Shown here piece by piece: positions 1 to 7,173 of a DNA stretch of 64,000 bases. A program made the translations under genes and the position numbers. The notes beneath the pieces are model-generated. The model searched no databases. It had not been told where the DNA came from and saw nothing but the letters and a program-made list of their open reading frames with translations. This DNA comes from Flavobacteriales bacterium (GTDB lineage: Bacteria > Bacteroidota > Bacteroidia > Flavobacteriales_F > PHOS-HE28), in the NCBI GenBank assembly GCA_016703005.1, contig JADJCX010000016.1, forward strand, positions 1 to 64,000, written 5' to 3'. Numbering within the stretch: the stretch's first letter is position 1; the number at the start of each line of letters is the position of its first letter.

Positions 1-24
1 ATCAAGGCGATACGTCGTGCCATA

Positions 25-486
25 GTGGCCAACCCCCCGGATGTAGCGGCCACGGAACAAGACGTTGTTCCCAGAAATCCATTTGTTGCTTTCAAAAACC
101 ATTTGTTGTTTCCGGAAAACAACACGTTGTTTTTAGGAAACCATTTGTTGTTCCCCGGAGACCATTTGTTGTTTCCCGGAAACCACGTGTTGTTTCCTGA
201 AACCACTTGTTGCCCCCCCGGAAACCATTTGTTGTTTCGTGAGAACCATTTGTTGTTTCCCGGAAACCACGTGTTGTTTCCTGAGGATCAGTTGTTGTTT
301 TCCGGAAACCACGTGTTGTTTCCTGAGAACCACTTGTTGCCCCCCGGAAACCATTTGTTATTTCGTGAGAACCATTTGTTATTTTCCGGAAACCACGCGT
401 TGTTCCTTGGGAACCATTTGTTGTTTGCCCGGGTCAACGTGTTGTTTCCGCAGAACCTTCGGTTGATTCCCCGGAGCAAGTCGTAG
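25..486 (+). CDS. Possible repeat-encoded ORF (heptad NHLLFPG-type), doubtful
   Basis: This is an open frame of 153 codons starting with GTG. After about 23 non-repetitive residues it consists of 18 consecutive seven-residue units of the type x-N-H-[LV]-L-F-[PRS]. It has no signal peptide, no membrane segment and no family that I recognise. The 21-bp repeat length alone would keep a frame open, so the ORF may be a by-product of noncoding repeat DNA. One point favours translation: a unit near 200-220 has lost one base and gained another, and the two changes cancel so that the frame is kept. No promoter or ribosome binding site is evident, and the window begins just upstream. Confidence 0.2.
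   Translation: MANPPDVAATEQDVVPRNPFVAFKNHLLFPENNTLFLGNHLLFPGDHLLFPGNHVLFPETTCCPPGNHLLFRENHLLFPGNHVLFPEDQLLFSGNHVLFPENHLLPPGNHLLFRENHLLFSGNHALFLGNHLLFARVNVLFPQNLRLIPRSKS
94..471 (+). repeat. 21-bp tandem repeat array, 18 units
   Basis: Eighteen head-to-tail 21-bp units fill 94-471 exactly (18 x 21 = 378 bp), with weaker degenerate units just upstream. Unit variants include GGAAACCATTTGTTGTTTCC and GGAAACCACGTGTTGTTTCC. The second carries short inverted arms, GGAAAC and GTTTCC, around a CACGTG core. A block of six units recurs at a spacing of 126-127 bp (for example the C-rich unit at 201-220 and again at 328-346), which points to duplication of a larger block. The array is not CRISPR-like because there are no unique spacers. 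Confidence 0.85.
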
Positions 487-530
487 TGTCCTGAGAGTAA
501 GGTGTTGTCGACCAAGCCACTGAAACAGAA

Positions 531-556
531 AGCCCCCCGACTTGCGTCGGAGGGCT
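531..556 (-). terminator. Hairpin terminator after the broken T9SS gene
   Basis: An 11-bp stem (531-541 with 546-556, one mismatch) closes on a TTGC loop, about 30 bp past the stop codon of the minus-strand gene ending at 589. The T-rich tail on the minus strand is weak. Confidence 0.6.
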
Positions 557-588
557 CTCCTCAGTGCCTCTTGGGGAGGCGCAGTTGC

Positions 589-972
589 TTACTCGATCAC
601 CAAACGGCTGGTGAAGGTGCGGCTACCGCTGATCACGTTCACCGTGTACATACCGGCGGCGAGATCGTTGGTGTTGAAGACGGTGTTCAACTCCTGCGCA
701 CCATCGGTGGTCAGGGTGTTGCTCATCACCTTCTTGCCGAAGAGATCGAACATGTCCATCGTGGCCACCATGGCCTCGCTGTCCAAGCCGTTCAACTCAA
801 GCGTCACGTTACCGTTGCGCGTTGGGTTCGGCCACATGCTCATGCCCTCGTTGCCAGCAGCAATGCTGTTGAGGTTGCCACCACCACCTTGGAAGGGTGC
901 GGTGCAGTTGTTCGGCGGGTTGTTGGTGATCTCCACTGTGCACAGGACCCCATGGGCACCAGTTAGCACCAC
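589..972 (-). CDS. C-terminal piece: T9SS type A sorting domain
   Basis: This piece holds the last part of the broken gene. A linker is followed by the motif MWPNPTRNGNVTLEL and a terminal beta-sandwich ending TFTSRLVIE. This is the layout of the Por secretion/T9SS type A sorting domain, which directs Sec-exported cargo across the outer membrane. The apparent start at 972 lies inside the upstream fragment, so it is not a true start. The frame joins the previous piece near 955 at a GGGG run. It is followed by a hairpin terminator. Confidence 0.6.
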   Translation of the reverse strand: MVLTGAHGVLCTVEITNNPPNNCTAPFQGGGGNLNSIAAGNEGMSMWPNPTRNGNVTLELNGLDSEAMVATMDMFDLFGKKVMSNTLTTDGAQELNTVFNTNDLAAGMYTVNVISGSRTFTSRLVIE

Positions 973-1768
973 CGTCGAAGCTCACACGAACACGTACCTC
1001 GTACGTAACGGTACCGCACAGCAATGGATTGGACACCCAGTTGTTGAGGGTAAGCGCGTAGCTGCCCGTTGCCGTTGCGATCGTGCGTGTGTACAACTCA
1101 GGTGCGTACACGAACTCGTACTGGTACTTGTTGGCACCGGCAACGATGTTCGGGTAGAGTTTACCGGGATAGCCGGACGCACCAACCGTTTTACCGGTCA
1201 CGTTGCAGCTAAGGGTAGTACCTGCATGCAGCGCATTGTTATCCAACTGCGTGGTGGGGCAAGCCAACGGTGCGCTCAGCACCATTACGCGGCAGGCCGG
1301 ACCGAATTCGCCGTAGACACCGGCCACGCGGGGACGTACACGCATGTTGAGCATTTTATCCAACGGCACGTTCGGGAGAACGCTGTTGAGGCAGCTGAAC
1401 TTCATGTGCGCTGCGCGGGTTGGGCCAGCAGGCGTTCCAACGCAGGTACCGCTTGCATGGCTGCGGAACAGGCGACGGCTGTAGCCGCCATCTGGATCGA
1501 ACAACCAGAACTGGTAACCGCTGGTAGCGTCCGTTACACCGTACTCGAGGCTAACATCCGGGTCAATACCCGATACCACAACATCGTTGATCAGGAAGTC
1601 CACCTTGTCGCAGGTAGCAACCGTCAACTGGGTAGCACCGATCGGCACGCAGAAGCCGTTGGCCACCGAGCTCACGCTCAGGAACTCACCGTCGTTCGTG
1701 TTGTCGATGATGCGCTTGCCGGCATCGGTGCTCAGCTTGTAGCCACCAGTACCGTTCACGCAGCACAT
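809..1768 (-). CDS. Central-C-terminal piece of the broken T9SS protein
   Basis: The in-frame part (about 955-1795) encodes a secreted Cys-containing region. Just before the listed start, the sequence reads FFDSFGDGMCC. This motif is also found in the paralogous broken gene at 36694-42133. It is followed by a fibronectin-like region ending VTYEVRVRVSFDGG, directly before the sorting domain. The residues after about 955 in this frame are out-of-frame translation. The frame meets the upstream piece near 1800 and the downstream piece near 955. Confidence 0.55.
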   Translation of the reverse strand: MCCVNGTGGYKLSTDAGKRIIDNTNDGEFLSVSSVANGFCVPIGATQLTVATCDKVDFLINDVVVSGIDPDVSLEYGVTDATSGYQFWLFDPDGGYSRRLFRSHASGTCVGTPAGPTRAAHMKFSCLNSVLPNVPLDKMLNMRVRPRVAGVYGEFGPACRVMVLSAPLACPTTQLDNNALHAGTTLSCNVTGKTVGASGYPGKLYPNIVAGANKYQYEFVYAPELYTRTIATATGSYALTLNNWVSNPLLCGTVTYEVRVRVSFDGGANWCPWGPVHSGDHQQPAEQLHRTLPRWWWQPQQHCCWQRGHEHVAEPNAQR

Positions 1769-1813
1769 GCCATCGCCGAAGCTGTCGAAGAACGCCAGCG
1801 TAGCAACCGTCGA

Positions 1814-2566
1814 TCAAGCAGCAATCGATGCTGATCGCCGTGTTGTCGGCGTAACCGCTACCGCTGCACACGGGGATCGTGTTACCCACCGGAACGATCT
1901 CCCAGCTGGTTTCGCTGCCGAAGTTGTCCGTGTGGATGTCCACCACAACACCGTTGTCGTTGCAAGCGGCGTGTTCAAACCACCGCAGGTGATCTCCAAG
2001 ATGAAGTTGCCGGTGTTCGTGCTGAAGCCGGTCACCAACACATGGTAGGTCTGACCCAAGGTGCTCAGGAACTCCAAAGAGCTGTGCAGATCGTTGGTGC
2101 AAACGTTGAAGCCGTTCCCATCCGTGTCATCGTCGTTGCCTTCGATGCAGGTGAACGTCACACAATCAGGTGTGGTGAACACACCCAATTTGGTGTCGTA
2201 GGCGCTGCCGCAGAGGCTCACCTTGGTGTTGCCACCGGTGCCCACGAAGGTGTACCATACACCTCCGGCCGTATTCAGGGCCGTGGTGCACGTGCCGACC
2301 GCGTCGATGGTGGAGTTCAAGGTGGTACCGGCCGTTACGCTGTTGCACGCAACAGCGATCGCGTTCGCACACAAGTCGTTCGCTGGTGGGCAGGTGTAGG
2401 TCTGTGCACCAAGCACCACATCGCAAAGTGCGTTGGTGGCCTCCATGGTAACAGTAACCGTGGTGCCGCTCGGGAACGGACCTACCGTGAATACACCGAT
2501 CGCGTTCGCCGTTACAACGCTCGCGTCGAAGTCGTTGGTAAGGTCGATGCGATGCGCTGCTACCAA
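1814..2566 (-). CDS. Pre-peptidase-like domain piece of the broken T9SS protein
   Basis: The meaningful part (about 1985-2560) contains PPANDLCANAIAV, GVWYTFVGTGG and TYHVLVTGF. These are typical of the Cys-paired pre-peptidase C-terminal-like domains that occur in Bacteroidota surface proteins. The frame is lost near 1985, where the sequence continues in another frame with GVVVDIHTDNFGSETSWEI. It is also entered by a frameshift near 2560. The listed ATG is therefore internal. Confidence 0.55.
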   Translation of the reverse strand: MVAAHRIDLTNDFDASVVTANAIGVFTVGPFPSGTTVTVTMEATNALCDVVLGAQTYTCPPANDLCANAIAVACNSVTAGTTLNSTIDAVGTCTTALNTAGGVWYTFVGTGGNTKVSLCGSAYDTKLGVFTTPDCVTFTCIEGNDDDTDGNGFNVCTNDLHSSLEFLSTLGQTYHVLVTGFSTNTGNFILEITCGGLNTPLATTTVLWWTSTRTTSAAKPAGRSFRWVTRSPCAAVAVTPTTRRSASIAA

Positions 2567-2610
2567 GGCTGGTCACGTTCACATCGATGCTGTACTCGTT
2601 GTTCGCGCAA

Positions 2611-4275
2611 TCAGGCACGATGGTCTGTCCACCGGCCACAGGGGCTTTCGCAAGGCACCAGGTTAACGCGCACAAAACGCATTTGGCCCAAGTCGCTGCC
2701 CGTATCGTCCGTTACACGCAGGATCCAAGCGCCGTTGGGGTTGCTGGCATCGTGCAAGGTGCTCAAGGGCTGCTCAGGAGCGAAGTTGCCGACCACGTTG
2801 CTCGTGGCGGTGTTGTTCAGCGCTGCGCCGCCGGCTACCAAGGTGAACAAGCCACCAGGGCACAAGGTCGGATCGCCGAGGTTGTCACCGCTACCGAAAC
2901 GATCGTTCACCAAGTTGACGATGGTGCCGTTCGGGTTGATCAGCTGGATGTCCATATCATCATTCCATGTGTGGCTGATGATCAGGTCAACGCTCTGCAC
3001 GAATGCATCGGTACCGAGGGCTGTGCCAGGATCACTTACACAGAATGGTATGTTGGTGACGCCTGCATCGAGCAGAGGGTACACAACAGCCGCGTGGCAC
3101 ACGTTGTCGGCATCGTTGCCAACAACAGGGGACAGCGTGGTGGTGCAAGAGGGGATGCTCGTGCTGGTAACCGTAACGGTTACTGGGGTGCCGAATGCCG
3201 TTCCCGGCACTGCATAGAGGCCAACGCCAACGCCGGAGTGGATCAGACCGTGTACATCGGTGCTGATGTCCACCGTAGAAACACCAGCGTCCGTAACGTT
3301 CACATCGAACGTGAACTGGCTGGTGGCGCAGTTCGGCACAGGTGCGGTGGTGGTAGCAATAACAGGATCAGGGCATGCCGTAAGGTTCACCTTCACCCAA
3401 CGCACGCTGCCGTCGTCACCGCCGGTGTCGTCCGTTACCCGCAATGTCCACGCACCATTGGGATTGCTCAAATCGTGCAAGGTGGTCAATGGCTGCTCCG
3501 GGTTCCAGGTACCAACAACCGCATTGGTATTGGTGTTCGTCAGCGCAAGTCCACCGTCCTGTAACACGAATTTGGTAGCGCAACCAGCGATCACACCAAG
3601 GTTATCGCCGCTGCCGAACCGGTCGTTCACCAAGTTCACAATGGTGCCGTTCGGGTTGATGAGTTGGATGTCCATGTCATCGTTCCACGAATGGGCGATC
3701 ACCAATTCCACGCTTTGCACGAAAACGTCCACACCGAGGGAGCTACCGGGGTCGGACATGCAGAAGAGCACATCGCGAGTAGGCAAGGTGTTGCTAACAG
3801 TGTATTCCGTGGCACCAAAACAGGTGTTGTCGCCATCGAGCACGTTCACAGGACCCAAGCTCGTGTTGCAGATCGGATTGACGGTATGCACCACCGTGAA
3901 GCTCTCTGGTGTGCCGAGGGCGTTCGGGTTGCTGGGGTAGGAACCAGTGCCTACACCGGTAGCGATGGTGCCGTGGATGCTGCTGATGATGTTCACGTTC
4001 GGTGCATCACCTAGGGCGGTCACGTTCACTGTGGCCGTGTACTGGCTGGTCGCGCAGTTCGGCGCGCTCAACGTTACGTTGGCCGAAGGCGAGGCGCAGG
4101 GGGGGTCGAACCAGCGGTATTGTAAACCACTGACCGGTGCAGTTGCCGGGGCGCTGCTGGTGAAACGGGCGGTACTGGTGTTACCGATTCCAGGAATACT
4201 GGTGGCCCAGTTTGCGCCTGCGGTGACCAACCGGTTGTTCACGTTGGTCGGGAAAGTGGCATTGGGTCCGCGCAA
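2611..4275 (-). CDS. Tandem P-domain piece of the broken T9SS protein
   Basis: This is the largest open piece, 554 codons. It contains two copies of a proprotein convertase P (Homo B) domain, each with HxWNDDMDIQLINPNGT, VNDRFGSGDN, PEQPL(T/S)TLHD and NGAW(T/I)LRVTDDTG. Such beta-sandwich domains often flank proteases or occur in T9SS cargo, and here no catalytic domain accompanies them. Linkers between the domains are of the type found in the family of Cys-rich adhesin modules. The start at 4275 is internal: the frame continues from the N-terminal piece through a shift near 4290. At the other end it passes into a third frame near 2655. Confidence 0.65.
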   Translation of the reverse strand: MRGPNATFPTNVNNRLVTAGANWATSIPGIGNTSTARFTSSAPATAPVSGLQYRWFDPPCASPSANVTLSAPNCATSQYTATVNVTALGDAPNVNIISSIHGTIATGVGTGSYPSNPNALGTPESFTVVHTVNPICNTSLGPVNVLDGDNTCFGATEYTVSNTLPTRDVLFCMSDPGSSLGVDVFVQSVELVIAHSWNDDMDIQLINPNGTIVNLVNDRFGSGDNLGVIAGCATKFVLQDGGLALTNTNTNAVVGTWNPEQPLTTLHDLSNPNGAWTLRVTDDTGGDDGSVRWVKVNLTACPDPVIATTTAPVPNCATSQFTFDVNVTDAGVSTVDISTDVHGLIHSGVGVGLYAVPGTAFGTPVTVTVTSTSIPSCTTTLSPVVGNDADNVCHAAVVYPLLDAGVTNIPFCVSDPGTALGTDAFVQSVDLIISHTWNDDMDIQLINPNGTIVNLVNDRFGSGDNLGDPTLCPGGLFTLVAGGAALNNTATSNVVGNFAPEQPLSTLHDASNPNGAWILRVTDDTGSDLGQMRFVRVNLVPCESPCGRWTDHRA

Positions 4276-5087
4276 ACCAACCTGCGGTGCAAGATCGTAG
4301 TCGCCACGCCATTGGATGTGGTCCCGTAATGGATCTCGATGCTATTGTCCACTTCATTGAGGCGGATCTGGTAGTTCAGGATCACGCCGTGTGCGGTAGT
4401 CAAAGTGGTACCGAAGGGTTTGAACCCGCTCCATTGAACAACGAAGGTTTGGGTTCCTGGTGAGCCCAAGGTCTCGTAACGTATCTGGCCCGACGTGGCG
4501 GTGATGGTGCCAGCAGCTCCCGAAGAAGTCGCGTTGGCCGACATGGTAACTGTGCCCGCTCCGATTGAAAGGATTGTCGCTCCAGCTGGAATGCCGGTTC
4601 CGAAAATCGCTTGACCTACTGACATGCCCGCCGTTGTAGAAACGAGGGTAAGCGTAGGAGAAGCCAATGTCCGTGTTGCGGTGGCAACGAATCCAGCTTG
4701 CAGGTCCCGAGAGAACGCTGCGACCGCACCGCTGTATGCCGCGGTGTTGGAGATAGCGCCGTAAGGGAATCCGGCGGCTGGGAGCGTTGCACCAAAGGTC
4801 ACATAGCCGTTGGAGTTGATGTTCAACCCGGTGTAAACCACACCATCGTAGGTGAAATTGAACGGAATGGTGCCTCCGGGCAACGTGTAGTTCACATCAT
4901 CCATCGAAGTCGCGCCGCTGGTACTGGTCTGAGTTGCGACGATAGTACCACCCGTAATGGGCGTGTACGTCCCAGTGGTCTGGGAGAAGTTGTAATTGGT
5001 GGCTACCTGCGCGCTCAATGGCAGCGCGGCCAGTAGTGCACCAACGGCAAACGCGAATGCGCTTACCTTTTTGAAGAGTTGTCTCAT
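4239..5087 (-). CDS. N-terminal piece with signal peptide of the broken T9SS protein
   Basis: The ATG at 5087 opens with MRQLFKKVSAFAFAVGALLA and an Ala-rich stretch ending LPLSAQ. This is a clear Sec signal peptide of about 27 residues, so I prefer it to the longer open frame from 5150. The mature part begins with a beta-rich domain with NINSNGYVTFG. The domain is interrupted by a module of about 60 residues containing GQAIFGTGIPAGATI and TVTMSANATSSG, and it resumes with GQIRYETLGSPGTQTFVVQW. The useful frame ends near 4290, and the last 15-20 residues are out of frame. Confidence 0.65.
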   Translation of the reverse strand: MRQLFKKVSAFAFAVGALLAALPLSAQVATNYNFSQTTGTYTPITGGTIVATQTSTSGATSMDDVNYTLPGGTIPFNFTYDGVVYTGLNINSNGYVTFGATLPAAGFPYGAISNTAAYSGAVAAFSRDLQAGFVATATRTLASPTLTLVSTTAGMSVGQAIFGTGIPAGATILSIGAGTVTMSANATSSGAAGTITATSGQIRYETLGSPGTQTFVVQWSGFKPFGTTLTTAHGVILNYQIRLNEVDNSIEIHYGTTSNGVATTILHRRLVCADPMPLSRPT

Positions 5088-5212
5088 GAGGTGTTGGGTT
5101 TGGGTTAGGGAATAGTTTTCGTTTTGGGGGACGCCAAAGTAGACGGTCAACCCGTATTAAGGGCCGACGGTTCAAAAAAAAATCCCGACGGACGTGGTTC
5201 GCACCAAACGGC

Positions 5213-6595
5213 TCAGGGTTGCCTCTGCTCCCGAGATTTCGTGATGGAGGGGCACCGATCCGAGAGCACCGTGCGCAGACTATCCAAGGTGGTATCCGGG
5301 ATCGGTTTGTCGCCAGCGATGCGCAAAGCAACACAGGCGCTTTCCTCATGGTGCAACGCGGATAGCGCTGCGGCCGCAAGTACCAGTGTTTCCGGCTTTC
5401 TTGGCGCAACGGCAATGGATCGTTTGGCATCGGCCCACGCACTGTCCGGCTGCCCGTTTTGCAAGCGGCAGATCCCGCGCAGGTTCAGCAGATCGGGTGA
5501 GCGCGGATCGAGCCGCAGGGCTTGGGTGGCATTCGGTTCCACCTCGTGGCACAGGCCCAGCTTCCATTGTATGTAGATCATGCTGGGCACCAACCCGGGG
5601 TGGCCCGGCACCTGCTGGAAGGTGGTGATCAGATCGGGCATTGCTTCGCGGTACGCACCCCGTCGCAGGCGGAACATGCCGCGTTCGAAGTAGGGCTTGT
5701 AGTCGTTGGCCGGCCGCAATTTCACGGCCTTGTCGAAATCCTTGAGAGCGGCGTCGTGGTCGCCAGCGTTCTCGAACGAAACCGCACGGTCCATGTAGTA
5801 GACGAAGTATCGGGGATCATAGGCGATCATATCCGAGCGCACGCTCACCGCTGTGCGCCACACTTCCGTGCGCTCGTGCGCTATCCAAGCGCACGCTGCC
5901 GACAAAACCACCAATGCGGTTGCCCATACAGCGGTCTTGTAACGCGGCGCCCAGCGCACCAAATACTCAAGGCCGATGGCCAGGGCCAAACTCCACCCAA
6001 TGCCAGCGGCGTAGGTGTACCGGTCGGCGCGGATGGCTTGACCAACGGGCAGCCATTGCAGCACCAGCAACAGGTTAAGGATCATGAAGCCCAGCGCGAA
6101 CACCAGCAGGTTCGGCTTGCGCAGCGCGCGCACCAGCAGGAACAGAAGACCCATCGCGAGCACCGCGGCCCATGGATACCATTCGGGCAAATGGCCAGCT
6201 TTCAATGGATAGGGGTAACGCGCGTTGAGCCCGGCGGGCACCAGCTGCTGAGCGATGTAGACGATCAGGTTGGCGCCGCCGACCCATACCCGCTGTAGCC
6301 CGTCCAGTTCCACGTTGCCGATGGTCTTGACGCTTTGCTGCGCATCAATGGCAAGGATGCCGAAGACCATGGCCACCACTGCGAAGCCGCTTTTCTCAAG
6401 CCATGGTCGCCAGGTGTTCAACGGGCGTTCTTTCAACTGGTCGATGAGCAACAGGCACGGCACGAAGGCCACGGCCATGGCCTTGCTGGCACACGCCAAC
6501 AGGAATGCAACGTGCGCGGCCACCAGCCACGGCCAACGTTTGCCATCGAGCCATCGCAGGTAGCTGATGAACATGCACAAGCCGAAGAGCAACAT
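5213..6595 (-). CDS. Membrane TPR protein, TMTC/glycosyltransferase-like, C-terminal piece
   Basis: This piece continues the frame of 6396-7085. A two-base loss in a GC repeat near 6612 explains the split, since restoring it gives VAWLSARKDLLMLLFGL. Several hydrophobic segments (within roughly residues 1-220 of this piece) are followed by a soluble tail with tetratricopeptide-like helices (YYMDRAVSFENAGDHDAALK and later units). The hydrophobic part followed by TPRs resembles the TMTC / PMT-like membrane protein family, of which some members are O-mannosyltransferases. I infer a role in sugar transfer to exported proteins but no substrate can be read from the sequence. The joined protein would be about 624 residues. 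Confidence 0.65.
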   Translation of the reverse strand: MLLFGLCMFISYLRWLDGKRWPWLVAAHVAFLLACASKAMAVAFVPCLLLIDQLKERPLNTWRPWLEKSGFAVVAMVFGILAIDAQQSVKTIGNVELDGLQRVWVGGANLIVYIAQQLVPAGLNARYPYPLKAGHLPEWYPWAAVLAMGLLFLLVRALRKPNLLVFALGFMILNLLLVLQWLPVGQAIRADRYTYAAGIGWSLALAIGLEYLVRWAPRYKTAVWATALVVLSAACAWIAHERTEVWRTAVSVRSDMIAYDPRYFVYYMDRAVSFENAGDHDAALKDFDKAVKLRPANDYKPYFERGMFRLRRGAYREAMPDLITTFQQVPGHPGLVPSMIYIQWKLGLCHEVEPNATQALRLDPRSPDLLNLRGICRLQNGQPDSAWADAKRSIAVAPRKPETLVLAAAALSALHHEESACVALRIAGDKPIPDTTLDSLRTVLSDRCPSITKSREQRQP

Positions 6596-7085
6596 CAGCA
6601 GGTCCTTGCGCGCTGAGCCAAGCCACGCTCTCCACCCGCAACGGATGTACGGACCACAGCAAAGCCGTTAGCCCGGCCAGCAGCGCGCGACCGGTCAAAC
6701 GCCGGATGAAGAGCCCAACAAGCAAGGTATTGAGGAGATGGAGCAGCACATTGGTGATATGCATGAGCCGTGGATCCTTGCCGCCCACTGCGATCTCGGC
6801 CGCATAGCTCAGCATGGTCACCGGATGGTAGTTGCCCATCACGTAACGCTTCAATTCGACGCTGACCTGGTCAGCACTCAGCGCACCAAGCTGTTCGTTC
6901 TCACTGATGTACTCGGTGTCGTCCCAATCGGTGAACGCGAAGTGGGGGGTGTTGCTGTACACGAAGCCGATCGCCACGCAGGCGAGCACCATCAACGGCC
7001 AGAACCAACGGGCTTCGTTGATCGCGTTGTTTTCGCTCAGCGGCTCGTTCGCGGATGGCGGTGCAGGTCCGTTCTTCTTGCGCAC
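6396..7085 (-). CDS. Membrane TPR protein, TMTC/glycosyltransferase-like, N-terminal piece
   Basis: This is the amino-terminal part of the same gene. It has a short basic N-terminus, a first membrane segment (WFWPLMVLACVAIGFVY) and then the extracytoplasmic motif FAFTDWDDTEYI. The acidic loop after the first helix is typical of PMT/TMTC-type GT-C proteins. It is followed by the HPVTMLSYA, MHITNVLLHLLN and VHPLRVESVAWLS motifs of TMTC-like proteins. The start is uncertain: I chose the GTG at 7085 because the frame upstream runs into the promoter region of the divergent gene at 7174. The last part, below about 6612, is out of frame. Confidence 0.55.
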   Translation of the reverse strand: MRKKNGPAPPSANEPLSENNAINEARWFWPLMVLACVAIGFVYSNTPHFAFTDWDDTEYISENEQLGALSADQVSVELKRYVMGNYHPVTMLSYAAEIAVGGKDPRLMHITNVLLHLLNTLLVGLFIRRLTGRALLAGLTALLWSVHPLRVESVAWLSAQGPADVALRLVHVHQLPAMARWQTLAVAGGRARCIPVGVCQQGHGRGLRAVPVAHRPVERTPVEHLATMA

Positions 7086-7173
7086 GGCGGCAAATGAACG
7101 AGGGAGTGCGGTATGTGAAGCGCGCCATTGCCTCGCGCCCGTTACTTTTCGCGGATCAAAGCGTGAACACATC

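Larger units (their letters stand above)
589..5087 (-). pseudogene. Secreted multidomain T9SS protein, interrupted by about six frameshifts
   Basis: The reading frame can be followed from an ATG at 5087 with a signal peptide to a T9SS sorting domain ending at 589. It changes frame near 4290, 2655, 2560, 1985, 1800 and 955. Each change joins two frames that are clearly halves of one domain. For example, near 955 removing one G from a run of four restores a continuous protein. The restored order is: signal peptide, N-terminal beta domain, two proprotein-convertase P domains, a pre-peptidase-like Cys-rich domain, a DSFGDGMC-containing domain, a fibronectin-like domain and the sorting domain. It is either a sequence with many indel errors or a decaying gene. 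The individual open pieces are listed separately. Confidence 0.75.

Noticed and set aside
94..471. CRISPR array
   Set aside because: The 21-bp units abut without unique spacers and no cas genes are near.
542..3564. Long plus-strand open frames opposite the first T9SS gene
   Set aside because: They encode no recognisable domain and mirror the coding strand whose frames carry signal peptide, P domains and sorting domain. They are shadows of GC-rich coding sequence.
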